From contig NZ_AP018227.1 of NCBI RefSeq assembly GCF_002368095.1, positions 7,908,167-7,972,166 of the forward strand: DNA of 64,000 bases, read 5' to 3'. This DNA is from Calothrix parasitica NIES-267. GTDB lineage: Bacteria > Cyanobacteriota > Cyanobacteriia > Cyanobacteriales > Nostocaceae. Shown one piece after another: positions 1 through 8,069 of the stretch. A model generated the notes under the pieces. That model had not been told where the DNA came from, did no database searches, and was given only the letters and a program-made list of their open reading frames with translations. Every line of letters starts with the position of its first letter. Within the stretch, counting starts at the first letter, position 1. The translations under genes and the position numbers were made by a program.

Positions 1-408
1 ATCTTTTGGTGCTACTTCTACTAAATTACTCACACCTTGAGCATCAACTTTCATAGGGCTATTTTTAGCTTTTGCTTTTGCTTCTTCAGGATTAAAAAAT
101 AGTCCCAAATAATCAAGAAAATTAGGATTGCTTTCAAAATCCCATCTTTCAGAAGGAAAAGCAGTAGTTCCGCTACAGCAAATAATATGAGTTACATTCG
201 TCATTGCTGCTGGCAAACTTTCAATATCGCGAATATCACCAACAGCAATTTCGACTTTACTATCAAACATACTTTCCGCTTTTGATGCATTCCGAGTCAA
301 AACTCGTACTTTGAAATTTTTATCGAGCAACTTTGCTACCGTTAATTGTCCAACTCCACCTGTAGCACCAGCAACTAATACTAAACCTTCTGAAATACCT
401 GAAGTCAT
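1..408 (-). CDS. NAD(P)H-binding SDR-type reductase (3' end cut by window edge)
   Basis: The minus strand is open from an ATG at 406-408 to the first base of the window, giving 136 codons with no stop, so the C-terminal part lies outside. The N-terminus reads MTSGISEGLVLVAGATGGVG. The GATGGVG loop is the Rossmann dinucleotide-binding motif of atypical SDR proteins of the NmrA/NAD(P)H-binding type. It is followed by the usual pattern of basic residues after beta-2 (VRVLTRN) and by GDIRD (nucleotide-adenine contact region). Family members are NAD(P)-dependent reductases or redox sensors; the substrate cannot be told. It is the distal member of a minus-strand group facing the TetR gene at 2200, 363 nt beyond the membrane-protein gene. 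The family call is good; the function is open. Confidence 0.85.
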   Translation of the reverse strand, partial: MTSGISEGLVLVAGATGGVGQLTVAKLLDKNFKVRVLTRNASKAESMFDSKVEIAVGDIRDIESLPAAMTNVTHIICCSGTTAFPSERWDFESNPNFLDYLGLFFNPEEAKAKAKNSPMKVDAQGVSNLVEVAPKD

Positions 409-771
409 AATTATTAAGTTAACAATATTAACGGCTCATTACAGATACAATTTCTGCATTATAAAAATAATACGCTATGAAAGTCGGGTCTGTGATATTT
501 TGATAAATTCTGTAGAGTAAATTACGAATCAGTTTTTAAGTTGTAGGTTGTGTAACGGTACGAATGACTTAGCAGATCCTACAAAATAAAATCATCCACC
601 AAACATGTATTTATTTACATAGAGATTAAAACTAAAATCGAGCTAATCCTGTGTTTATTAGGGAATTAACTAAATTTTAGATACTGATATTTCGATTTAA
701 ATACGTTCCCAAATTACTGCGCTTTAATTCTATCTATAACTAACAAATACTCTACCCCAATGCATTAATTA
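409..771. other. Intergenic stretch, no gene seen
   Basis: AT-rich gap of 363 nt upstream of the reductase. I see no open frame with a plausible start and ribosome site and no strong hairpin. It presumably holds the reductase promoter. Confidence 0.5.
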
Positions 772-993
772 TCAAACTTTAGTCGATGATGGTTTGAGAA
801 ATAGCCATGCTACAAAAAATGTCGCTGCTGTAAATAGTTGAGTCAAATCCAAGGCTGATAAATAACCATCTGACAATGTAGCAATACTTCTGTCCGCGAT
901 ACCAAATAACCAGGATGATATACCAAATAACCAAACCCCATTTTTAAGATTTCCCATAAATGCTTTCGCTTCTGGCGATTTTTGCTTATTCAT
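772..993 (-). CDS. Small two-helix membrane protein, unknown function
   Basis: 73 residues. A short polar N-terminus (MNKQKSPEAKAF) precedes a hydrophobic stretch around residues 19-33 (VWLFGISSWLFGIAD) and a second one near residues 51-67 (LTQLFTAATFFVAWLF), so it is probably a small inner-membrane protein. An AGGA ribosome site stands about 6 nt before the ATG, which supports a real gene. It lies between the DUF6463/SnoaL pair and the reductase on the same strand, but the terminator at 1214-1245 probably separates it from the SnoaL operon. I do not recognise the family. Confidence 0.6.
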   Translation of the reverse strand: MNKQKSPEAKAFMGNLKNGVWLFGISSWLFGIADRSIATLSDGYLSALDLTQLFTAATFFVAWLFLKPSSTKV

Positions 994-1213
994 GATGTCC
1001 TATTTTGTTGGAAAAAATACCAAGCAGTAAGTATGAATGCCCCCATACCTATCAATTCATGATTCTTTACATCGTGACTATATGTTAATAAATATTTTTC
1101 TTAGTTGACAGATGGCATTTGATACATTTTTAAAAATTTAGTTGGTTAATTTTAAGCGAGTTGTCTGATTCGTTTTGTACCAATTTTGACAAACTGCTTC
1201 ACAAAACTTTAAT

Positions 1214-1245
1214 TTAAGAAAAAACAAAGCCCGCATAGACGGGCT
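1214..1245 (-). terminator. Rho-independent terminator of the SnoaL-DUF6463 operon
   Basis: On the minus strand a 6-bp GC stem AGCCCG/CGGGCT with a 6-nt loop (1228-1245) is followed by a T-rich run (complement of 1214-1227). It sits 40 nt beyond the DUF6463 stop codon. Confidence 0.75.
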
Positions 1246-1284
1246 AAATTAGGAATTATTTAATTTCGGGTTAAGAGTTATTTT

Positions 1285-1677
1285 CTAGAGTTCCGATTTT
1301 ATTTGATGGTTTACTTTTCTGGATGCAGCAATAATTAGACAAGCTGGTACCATCAATAGCCAAAAACCTGATATCGGAATTGCTATTGCTCCAATAATTG
1401 AAGTTATTAGCAGATTCCAACCTATTGATTCTGGTAATGTAATTTTATGAGAATCTGCCCAAAAACATAGCTGTGCCAAAATTATCAAAAATGCGGTCAG
1501 TGTCATAAACCAAAATGCATCTTCTCGCGCAAAATCGGGTGCAAACGGGTTTGGAGCAACGCTATTGAAAAATCCGTTATTAATAATTGCTGCTAATTGT
1601 TCTTCGTAAATCCAGATTCCAACAATCACATGAATAATGCTTGTAACTAGCAACCAATATCCGCTGAATTGAAGCAT
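1285..1677 (-). CDS. DUF6463-like integral membrane protein
   Basis: About 130 residues starting MLQFSGYWLL with four hydrophobic segments (near residues 4-22, 55-75, 83-103, 106-120), so an inner-membrane protein. The pattern (GYWLLVTSIIHVIVGI, then a central loop, then SIGWNLLITSIIGAIAIPISGFWL) resembles the DUF6463 family, whose function is unknown. An ATG at 1695 in the same frame would add six residues but would overlap the upstream gene. The ATG at 1675-1677 is preferred because it follows the SnoaL stop by one base (TAATATG) and has GAGG about 5 nt upstream. It is translationally coupled to the SnoaL gene and probably controlled with it by the adjacent TetR repressor. Confidence 0.75.
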   Translation of the reverse strand: MLQFSGYWLLVTSIIHVIVGIWIYEEQLAAIINNGFFNSVAPNPFAPDFAREDAFWFMTLTAFLIILAQLCFWADSHKITLPESIGWNLLITSIIGAIAIPISGFWLLMVPACLIIAASRKVNHQIKSEL

Positions 1678-1678
1678 A

Positions 1679-2116
1679 TTAAACCTCATCTCCAATTAAA
1701 CCAAGTTGCTTCATTACTTCGAGTAAGTTGCATTCATACCACCACTCGGTAATCTTACCTTCAACTATGTTTAACAAGGTAAAATCATTCGCTTTTACTG
1801 CTTTATTTGTTGCTGGAGTTCCTAAAAATTCTCCTGAATTTGTTCCTTTAATTGTCGTCCGATAAACAACTTTGTCATCTTCAGCAATTACATCTTCAAC
1901 TTGCTGTTTAATATCGGGAAATCCTTCAAACAAACTCACATTAAATTCTTTATTAGCTTCTAATCCTATAATTGGCTCGGTGAAACTGTTGAAGTGATAC
2001 ACAACATCGGGACTCATTAATTCATCCCAAACCTTTCTCCAATCTGGGTTTGTACCCCATCCCTCTTGAGCAAAGCGCAGTGCTGTTACTTTGTTTTGTT
2101 TAGTAATGGTATTCAT
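1679..2116 (-). CDS. SnoaL-like ester cyclase / NTF2-fold protein
   Basis: 145 residues of the SnoaL/NTF2-like fold: an N-terminal helix pair (RFAQEGWGTNPDWRKVWDELMSPDVVYH), then a sheet region with EGFPDIKQQVEDVIAEDDKVVYRTTIKGTNSG split over the usual strands, and a C-terminal EWWYECNLLEVMKQLG. This is the arrangement of polyketide-cyclase-like ester cyclases, many of which bind or isomerise small hydrophobic compounds. The real substrate is unknown. It is the first gene of the minus-strand unit divergent from the TetR gene at 2200, and the palindromic operator at 2140-2153 lies 23 nt upstream of its start codon, which argues for direct repression by that TetR protein. Confidence 0.8.
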   Translation of the reverse strand: MNTITKQNKVTALRFAQEGWGTNPDWRKVWDELMSPDVVYHFNSFTEPIIGLEANKEFNVSLFEGFPDIKQQVEDVIAEDDKVVYRTTIKGTNSGEFLGTPATNKAVKANDFTLLNIVEGKITEWWYECNLLEVMKQLGLIGDEV

Positions 2117-2139
2117 ATTTTTCCTTTTTTTTTATTTCA

Positions 2140-2153
2140 ATACGCTGCCGTAT
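2140..2153. promoter_or_regulatory. Palindromic operator copy 1 (ATACG-N4-CGTAT)
   Basis: The sequence ATACGCTGCCGTAT is an inverted repeat with 5-bp arms and a 4-nt spacer, flanked by CA and GG. An almost identical site lies at 2188-2201, 48 bp centre to centre. They are the only such sites noticed here and lie in the divergent gap of a TetR gene, so they are very probably its binding sites. Confidence 0.75.
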
Positions 2154-2187
2154 GGTTGTAGATTATTAATTAAATATTGAAAGGTCA

Positions 2188-2201
2188 ATACGCAACCGTA
2201 T
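2188..2201. promoter_or_regulatory. Palindromic operator copy 2, overlapping the tetR start codon
   Basis: ATACGCAACCGTAT has the same arms as the site at 2140, and its last bases include the first two bases of the TetR ATG (2200). Binding here would block the regulator's own initiation region, as expected for autorepression. Confidence 0.75.
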
Positions 2202-2763
2202 GGTAAAAAATAAAGAAAATATAAGGTTGGGAAAACAAGATTGGATTGAACGAGGATTGAAGGTTTTAGGTGAGTTTGGGGTAGAAGCTGTAAAAGTGGA
2301 ACCTTTGGCTAAATCAATGGAGGTGACAAAGGGTAGTTTTTACTGGCATTTTAAGAATAGAAGAGAATTGTTAGAAGCACTTTTGCAAGATTGGGTGAAT
2401 AGTCAAACAGAAGGTATTATTCAGCAAGTTGATACAAAAGATGGTGATGCTAATACTAAGTTGATGCATTTATTTGAATTGGCGATTCAGGATGATGGTA
2501 AAGTCGAAAATGCAATCCGAGCTTGGGCTACGAACGATATAAAAGCTGCGAATATTATTGAATCTGTTGATTTGCATCGTTTGGAATATACGCGAGATTT
2601 ATTTTTGCAAGTTGGATTTTCTGGCATTGATGCGATGGTGCGGGCGCGGATGGCTTATTACACATTGGTGGTTGGTGAATTTACTGTGGGTGCGCGAATG
2701 AACCAAGAAGAAAGGTTAATTGAAGCGAGATTGCAACATGCTATTCTTACCCGTCAACTGTAA
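2200..2763 (+). CDS. TetR/AcrR-family transcriptional repressor
   Basis: 187 residues. The N-terminal helix-turn-helix is clear at about residues 12-60: VLGEFGVEAVKVEPLAKSM, then VTKGSFYWHFKNRRELLEALL, the TetR recognition-helix signature (xxSFYWHFxNREEL). The C-terminal two thirds are helical, as in the TetR ligand-binding domain, with no recognisable ligand motif. It is divergent from the SnoaL/DUF6463 genes and carries paired operators in the gap, so it most likely represses itself and that unit until a small molecule binds. The start at 2200 keeps the usual 20-residue N-terminal arm. The ribosome site (AAAGG) is 14 nt away and weak. Confidence 0.9.
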   Translation: MVKNKENIRLGKQDWIERGLKVLGEFGVEAVKVEPLAKSMEVTKGSFYWHFKNRRELLEALLQDWVNSQTEGIIQQVDTKDGDANTKLMHLFELAIQDDGKVENAIRAWATNDIKAANIIESVDLHRLEYTRDLFLQVGFSGIDAMVRARMAYYTLVVGEFTVGARMNQEERLIEARLQHAILTRQL

Positions 2764-2791
2764 TTTTGGATTTTAGATTTTGGATTTTGGA
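2764..2791. repeat. Heptanucleotide tandem repeat (TTTTGGA type, 4 units)
   Basis: Four units of TTTTGGA (second unit TTTTAGA) begin at the base after the TetR stop codon. Such STRR arrays are typical of heterocystous cyanobacteria. Confidence 0.8.
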
Positions 2792-2957
2792 TTCGCTTCG
2801 TTAACGTACTACCTTTTAATAACTATCTCTCTTTAACCTCTTACCCGTGCGCTCTCTGCGGTTTTTTTATCAATAATCTTATGAGTTAACTACAGCTATA
2901 CCAAAATCTTCTTTAAAGGTAGAATTAATTGCGTAGGGTATCCACAATTCTGGGTGG

Positions 2958-2980
2958 GAGACGTAGCATTGCTACGTCTC
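2958..2980. repeat. Dispersed hairpin with GAGACGTAGCA arms
   Basis: A perfect 11-bp inverted repeat (arms GAGACGTAGCA and TGCTACGTCTC, 1-nt centre). A second copy with the same arms is at 28423-28445, so it is a dispersed intergenic palindrome rather than a gene-specific site. Confidence 0.8.
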
Positions 2981-3043
2981 TACATCAGTATTGTGTTTTT
3001 ATTTAAATTCTATTTTTTTATTATCAACAATAATTACTAAAAA

Positions 3044-4645
3044 ATGGCAATAGCAATCGATTTTGGCACTAGTAATACCGTTATTGCTCGTTGGAACCCG
3101 GTAACTCAGCAGCCAGAAACTTTGAATATACCGGAATTATCGATTCAACAAGGTTTAAATCCGCCGCTGATTCCGAGTTTGCTATATGTTGAGGATGCTT
3201 CAAAATCAAATATTTTAGTTGGACAGCAGGTAAGAAATCGCGGTGTTGATGTAAAAGGTGACTCGCGATTTTTTCGTAGTTTTAAACGCGGGATTGGTAC
3301 TGATATTCAAGGTTTTTTGCCGGAATTAGATGGACGTAATATTACTTTTGAACAAATTGGGGAATGGTATCTACAAAAGGTAATTAAAGAATTATCTACC
3401 GTTGAAGGTGGTTTAGATTCTTTGGTTTTAACCGTTCCCGTAGATAGTTTTGAAGCTTATCGTCACTGGCTAGGAAAAGTTTGCGAACCGCTACCGGTGG
3501 AACAGGTAAGGATGCTGGATGAACCGACAGCAGCAGCTTTAGGGTATGGTTTAACAGAAGAAGATTTATTGTTAGTGGTTGATTTTGGTGGTGGGACTTT
3601 AGATTTATCTTTGGTTCGTTTGGATAAAAGCGTAAAGCAAGAAAGCAAACAACCTTTAGGATTTTTACTTAAATTTGGTAATAAATCTTTAGCAGAAGAT
3701 TCCAAACAAAAAGTAAAAACGGCTCGGGTATTAGCAAAAGCTGGTCAAAATTTGGGTGGTACCGATATTGATAATTGGTTGACGGATTACTTCGCAAAAA
3801 ATCAAGGTTTAGCGATAAGTCCTTTAACAACAAGACTCGCAGAAAAAGTTAAAATTCAGCTTTCTACCCAAAATCAAGCCAGCGAAGTTTATTTTAACGA
3901 CGAGACATTTGAAAGTTACGAATTGGAACTAAATCGCGATTCATTTGAAAATATTTTGCAAGAAAATTCCTTTTTTGCAATGCTTGACGAGTCAATGGCA
4001 CAATTATTGCAACAAGCACGACGACAAGGAATAGAAGTTGCAGATATTAACGCTGTATTGTTAGTTGGTGGTACTTCTCAAATACCAGCGGTGCAGACAT
4101 GGATACAAAATTACTTCGACTCCGGTAAAATTCGTAGCGAACAAGCTTTTGAAGCCATTGCTCATGGAGCATTGCAATTAGCCCAAGGGGTTGAAGTCAA
4201 AGATTTTCTATATCACAGTTATGGAATTCGCTACTGGAATCGTCGTCAAAATCAACATAATTGGCATCCTATCATTAAAGAAGGACAGCCATACCCAATG
4301 AATAAACCAGTAGAACTATATTTAGGTGCTTCCTTAGAAAATCAACCCAGCATAGAATTAATTATCGGGGAATTGGGGGCAGAAACCAGCGGAACCGAAG
4401 TTTATTTTGATGGGGATAGATTGATAACCCGTCGTGTAGAAACCAATGAAACTACGGTCAAACCTTTAAATGATAGCGACGGTGCAAGAAAGATTGCTCA
4501 ATTAAACCCACCGGGATTTCCCGGAAGCGATAGAGTAAAAGTATTTTTAGAAGTTGATAATGAAAGGTTTTTAAGAATTACCGTTGATGATTTATTAAGT
4601 GGTGAAACGCTTTTAGAAAATCAAATTGTGGCTCAGTTGAGTTGA
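3044..4645 (+). CDS. Hsp70-family ATPase-fold protein (DnaK-like)
   Basis: 533 residues. The actin-like ATPase domain is clear: phosphate-1 loop IDFGTSNTVIARW at the N-terminus, DEPTAAALGYG near 160, phosphate-2 loop VVDFGGGTLDLSLV near 180, and adenosine-site VLLVGGTSQIPAVQ near 345. The protein is shorter than DnaK (about 630 residues), and the region after 380 does not show the usual substrate-binding sandwich and lid. No grpE or dnaJ lies beside it, although a small J-domain protein is at 18579. It is therefore a noncanonical Hsp70, probably a cytoplasmic chaperone-like ATPase with its own substrate range. The start at 3044 places the FGTSNT motif at the expected distance. Confidence 0.9.
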   Translation: MAIAIDFGTSNTVIARWNPVTQQPETLNIPELSIQQGLNPPLIPSLLYVEDASKSNILVGQQVRNRGVDVKGDSRFFRSFKRGIGTDIQGFLPELDGRNITFEQIGEWYLQKVIKELSTVEGGLDSLVLTVPVDSFEAYRHWLGKVCEPLPVEQVRMLDEPTAAALGYGLTEEDLLLVVDFGGGTLDLSLVRLDKSVKQESKQPLGFLLKFGNKSLAEDSKQKVKTARVLAKAGQNLGGTDIDNWLTDYFAKNQGLAISPLTTRLAEKVKIQLSTQNQASEVYFNDETFESYELELNRDSFENILQENSFFAMLDESMAQLLQQARRQGIEVADINAVLLVGGTSQIPAVQTWIQNYFDSGKIRSEQAFEAIAHGALQLAQGVEVKDFLYHSYGIRYWNRRQNQHNWHPIIKEGQPYPMNKPVELYLGASLENQPSIELIIGELGAETSGTEVYFDGDRLITRRVETNETTVKPLNDSDGARKIAQLNPPGFPGSDRVKVFLEVDNERFLRITVDDLLSGETLLENQIVAQLS

Positions 4646-4761
4646 ATTTGGGGATTCGGGATTGGGAATTGGGCATGGGGCATTGGATAATTAATCTACA
4701 ATCATAATATGGAGATGTTGTAATGCAATGTCTTTAGATATTAAAAGTTGTTATAAAAGCC

Positions 4762-5355
4762 ATGCAAAGCACAGAAAATACTATTGAACTTCGTCTATGG
4801 ACGGTTGAAGAATACCATCGGATGGCAGAAGCTGGTATTTTTGATGAAGACGAACGAGTTGAGCTTTTAGAAGGGAAAATTATTTGGATGAGTGCTATAG
4901 GAACAGCCCATCGTTCTGCTGTAGGAAGAACAAATAAGTATTTGCAAAAGCATTTAGGTGATAATAATAAGGCTTGGATATCAATTCAAGACCCAATACA
5001 ATTAGATGATTATTCTGAACCAGAACCAGATATTGCAGTTGTAAAAATTCACCCTTTAGACTACGCAGACCACCATCCTACACCAGATGAAGTTTATTTG
5101 GTTATCGAAGTTGCCGATACTACTTTTAAGAAAGATTGCGAAACAAAAGGAAAAGCTTACGCAGCAGCAGGTATTATAGATTATTGGGTTTTAGATGTAA
5201 TTAATCGTCAGCTTCATGTATTTAGAGAACCTTCTAAAAATGGTTATAAAAGCGAAGTGGTTTTCAAAGAAAGTGATAGTGTTTCACCTTTGAATTTTTC
5301 TGATTTTAATATTGAAATTTTGGAAATGCTGCCGCCAATTATTAATAAAAAATAA
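4762..5355 (+). CDS. Uma2-family (DUF820) putative endonuclease
   Basis: 197 residues with the PD-(D/E)xK-like DUF820/Uma2 pattern: LWTVEEYHRMAEAGIFDEDERVELLEGKI, then PEPDIAVV around residue 92, VYLVIEVADTT near 113, KDCETKGKAYAAAGIIDYWVLD near 125-146. The acidic PEPD, the E of IEV and the K of ETKGKAY match the proposed active-site set. These proteins are greatly expanded in filamentous cyanobacteria, often as solitary genes, and their role is not established. There is no paired antitoxin beside it. Confidence 0.9.
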   Translation: MQSTENTIELRLWTVEEYHRMAEAGIFDEDERVELLEGKIIWMSAIGTAHRSAVGRTNKYLQKHLGDNNKAWISIQDPIQLDDYSEPEPDIAVVKIHPLDYADHHPTPDEVYLVIEVADTTFKKDCETKGKAYAAAGIIDYWVLDVINRQLHVFREPSKNGYKSEVVFKESDSVSPLNFSDFNIEILEMLPPIINKK

Positions 5356-5367
5356 ATAATCAGAAAT

Positions 5368-6183
5368 TTACCCTAACTCTTCCAATGCTTTTCTCGCTAA
5401 ATTTCTAACTCTTTTATCTTCATCTTCCAACGCAATTACTAATGGCTCCAGCATTTCAGAATCTAACTGCTCGCTGCCTAAATTTTGTTTTTTTACATAC
5501 AAATTAGCTATATCTTCGATAAAATTATTTTCAGCTTTTTCCTCAGCGACAGAATTAGGTTCAGCAATAAGAAGGTGTTGCTTTAATCCTTTTACAGAAA
5601 GTTCTAAAATATTAGAATTATATTTGAAATAAATCTCAGCATATTTTTCTTCGTCCCATTTATTGTAACTTTTACTATTGAAATCAAGTGCATTTGCTTC
5701 TAATGATTCCACTGCTGTTTGAATCATACTTGTGAGGCTAACATAACTATGATTTGTCTCAATAATGTCTGAAACATAGACAATGGGAGAAGGAGTTTCA
5801 TCTTCCCAGTCACCGATAATACAATGAAAAGTTGCATCCGAACCAAAAATAGGGAATAACGGTTTATTAATATAATGAACAGCACATTCTTCGTCTTCAT
5901 CTACAAAATCAGGAAAAACTTCCATAGCGTATTCTAAGTTTATAAGAGAAGTAGCATCATCAGCACCAAATATATAACTATAAGTAGTCTGAGAAGTTAA
6001 ATCATTTCCCCCCGACCATTGATATAACTCGTAAAATTCCTCTGGTAAACTAAAGGGTAAATTTTCAATTTTTGATTCTATTTCTGAAAGAGTTAATCCT
6101 GGTGTTATAGTTTCTGCTGCTTGAGGAAAATTTTCTTCTAACCAAGTTTTAATTTGGTTTAGGGAATCGGTTAGTTGAGACAT
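5368..6183 (-). CDS. SMI1/KNR4 (SUKH) domain protein with C-terminal HEAT-like repeat
   Basis: 271 residues. The N-terminal part (about 20-170) has the SUKH signature: LPEEFYELYQWSGGND near 44-59 and a later YVSL strand before the helix LTSMIQTAVESL. The last 35 residues (EPLVIALEDEDKRVRNLARKAL) form a single HEAT-type helical repeat, an unusual addition. SUKH proteins serve either as immunity proteins against polymorphic toxins or as housekeeping binding modules. No toxin gene is next to it, so an immunity role is only a possibility. It is convergent with the Uma2 gene (12-nt gap). Confidence 0.85.
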   Translation of the reverse strand: MSQLTDSLNQIKTWLEENFPQAAETITPGLTLSEIESKIENLPFSLPEEFYELYQWSGGNDLTSQTTYSYIFGADDATSLINLEYAMEVFPDFVDEDEECAVHYINKPLFPIFGSDATFHCIIGDWEDETPSPIVYVSDIIETNHSYVSLTSMIQTAVESLEANALDFNSKSYNKWDEEKYAEIYFKYNSNILELSVKGLKQHLLIAEPNSVAEEKAENNFIEDIANLYVKKQNLGSEQLDSEMLEPLVIALEDEDKRVRNLARKALEELG

Positions 6184-6234
6184 ATAAATTGCTTTTGGAA
6201 GAGATAATTTGCAATTTTAATATAACAATAAAAA

Positions 6235-6535
6235 TAACCTCACCCTGTCCTTGCGGACATCCCTCTCCTTATTAAGGCTACGGTGTACACAGAAGTCTTG
6301 CAATCCTACCTGGAAGCGACTTCTGAACTCAGATAAAAATCGCTTAAAGCCTGTCATTGCGAGGAGGAACGACGTTAGCGAAGCGTGTCCGTTAGGACAT
6401 AGCAATCCCAAAATGTTGCGATTACTTCGCTTCGCTCGTAATGACAATTTAAGGGTTCTAAAATCACTGAAACGTAGAGAGTACTTGTGTGTACACCTTA
6501 GCCTTGACAAGAAGAGGGACAGAGGGTGAGGTTAA
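6235..6535. mobile_element. MITE-like long palindromic element (about 300 bp)
   Basis: The ends are long imperfect inverted repeats: left arm 6235-6296 begins AACCTCACCCT and contains AAGGCTACGGTGTACACA; right arm 6484-6535 is its complement (TGTGTACACCTTAGCCTTGA to AGGGTGAGGTTA). Inside is a second inverted repeat related to the common cyanobacterial CATTGCGAGCGAAGC/GCTTCGCTCG palindrome (about 6353-6453). It has no transposase; the short open frames on both strands just follow the palindrome. It ends 5 nt from the cysA stop codon, so its hairpin may end cysA transcription. No clear target duplication is visible. Confidence 0.75.
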
Positions 6536-6539
6536 AAGG

Positions 6540-7556
6540 TTAAATCGAATAATAAAGCGGAAAAGATTTAGCATCTTTCGGTTTTACATAAACCCTTTGT
6601 TGTGGTTCCAAATTCAATTCGTCAAATCTATCTCTGGTCAAATGAGCTGTTACCACTTGTCCGTCATCTAATGCTAATTCTGCTTGAATTTCCCAACCCA
6701 AATGTATTAATCTACTTACTCTCGCAGGAACCGTTGTTCCATTAGGAGAAGTTTCTACAATCACATCTTGGGGACGTAAAAACATTTCCGACTGTGGGGA
6801 ATCAAATCCGTTACTTTGAAATATTCGCGAGGTACTTGGTAACACGTTCACCGGACCAATAAAGCTCATGACAAATGCTGTTGCTGGATGGTCGTAGATT
6901 TCTGCTGGTGTACCAATTTGTTCGACTTGACCTTTGTTCATCACCACAATTTCGTCGGAGACTTCCATTGCTTCTTCTTGGTCGTGGGTGACAAATACTG
7001 TGGTAACGTGGACTTCATCGTGCAATCTTCGCAACCAAGCGCGTAAATCCTTACGAACTCTTGCGTCTAATGCTCCGAAGGGTTCGTCTAACAGCAGCAC
7101 TTTTGGTTCTACTGCTAAAGCTCTTGCTAATGCAACTCTTTGTCTTTGTCCCCCGGAAAGTTGGGATGGATATCTCTCACCGAGTCCGCTTAATTGTACT
7201 AAATCTAATAATTCATCGACTCGTGCTTTGATTTTCGCTTTTGCAGCTTTACGAATTTCTAAGCCAAAGGCAATATTTTTCCGTACTGTCATATGCTTGA
7301 AGAGAGCATAATGTTGAAACACAAAACCAATGTTTCGTTCCTGTACGCTTTGATAAGTCGCATCTTTACCAGTTAAGAAAATCTTACCGCTATCTGGCAT
7401 TTCCAAACCCGCAATTAGTCTTAACAGAGTAGACTTTCCCGAACCCGAAGGTCCCAACAAAGCCACAAGCGAACCGCTTTTTATTTCCAAGTTGACATTA
7501 TCAACAGCTTTGAAACTGCCAAACTGCTTGCATGCCTTTTCAACTACTATGCCCAC
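6540..7556 (-). CDS. cysA: Sulfate/thiosulfate ABC transporter ATP-binding protein
   Basis: 338 residues. ABC ATPase with Walker A GPSGSGKS at residues 35-42, Q-loop VFQHYALF, signature [16 protein letters not shown], Walker [13 protein letters not shown], and H-loop [12 protein letters not shown]. After the ATPase there is a TOBE-type C-terminal domain (about 235-335; [28 protein letters not shown]) typical of CysA. It would energise sulfate uptake with CysT/CysW and a periplasmic binding protein. None of those partners is in the window, so this gene is solitary here. The start [15 protein letters not shown] fits the family N-terminus. A palindromic MITE lies immediately downstream. Confidence 0.9.
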   Translation of the reverse strand: MGIVVEKACKQFGSFKAVDNVNLEIKSGSLVALLGPSGSGKSTLLRLIAGLEMPDSGKIFLTGKDATYQSVQERNIGFVFQHYALFKHMTVRKNIAFGLEIRKAAKAKIKARVDELLDLVQLSGLGERYPSQLSGGQRQRVALARALAVEPKVLLLDEPFGALDARVRKDLRAWLRRLHDEVHVTTVFVTHDQEEAMEVSDEIVVMNKGQVEQIGTPAEIYDHPATAFVMSFIGPVNVLPSTSRIFQSNGFDSPQSEMFLRPQDVIVETSPNGTTVPARVSRLIHLGWEIQAELALDDGQVVTAHLTRDRFDELNLEPQQRVYVKPKDAKSFPLYYSI

Positions 7557-7775
7557 TGTAAAAAAAATCCTCTGTAACTAATCTACGGTTTGTTGGTGTA
7601 GATACCGTATTTTATATATACCACAGTATGGATTTTGGATTTTAACAGAAGCAGGAAAACAAAGGAAGTTTTCAGTAACGAGTAGAATAATTACTGGCTA
7701 AGTTAAAAGATTTGAGTAGGAATGAACGGTGAATAGTGAAAACTGGACAGTTAGCAATTATTTCTGTTCAACTAA

Positions 7776-7796
7776 CAATTAACAATTAACAATTAA
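7776..7796. repeat. Heptanucleotide tandem repeat (CAATTAA, 3 units)
   Basis: Three exact CAATTAA units in the gap between cysA and the membrane-protein gene that ends at 7803; an STRR-type array. Confidence 0.7.
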
Positions 7797-7802
7797 CCAC
7801 TA

Positions 7803-8069
7803 TTAAGTAAAGAACCATAATATTAGATTCAAAACCATTAAAATAGCTAAAAGTATTCCGTTGACGATAAAATCATGCTTATGCTGTTTAAATTTTCTTT
7901 CTATTAAAGCTCCTCCGGTTGCGAATAAAATTCCTTTTACGGGCTTGGGAATTTTGTCGTAATAAGGTTTATAACGCAGCAAATTTATGATTAACTGAAC
8001 TGTTCCATAGAAGGTAATTCCAAAAAGCGCTAATCGGAAGATGCTGTATAAATTGAAATAATTTTCCAT
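7803..8069 (-). CDS. Small membrane protein coupled to DUF1232 gene
   Basis: 88 residues with two hydrophobic helices (about 8-28, LFGITFYGTVQLIINLL, and 68-87, FIVNGILLAILMVLNLILWFF) separated by a basic amphipathic loop containing KPVKGILFATGGALIERKFKQHKH. I do not recognise the family. Its ATG overlaps the stop codon of the DUF1232 gene by one base (TAATG), so the two are translationally coupled and probably act together in the membrane. Confidence 0.7.
   Translation of the reverse strand: MENYFNLYSIFRLALFGITFYGTVQLIINLLRYKPYYDKIPKPVKGILFATGGALIERKFKQHKHDFIVNGILLAILMVLNLILWFFT

Noticed and set aside
6217-6529. Two overlapping open frames of about 95 codons on opposite strands
   Set aside because: Both lie wholly inside the palindromic MITE-like element and mirror each other; no ribosome site or family resemblance.
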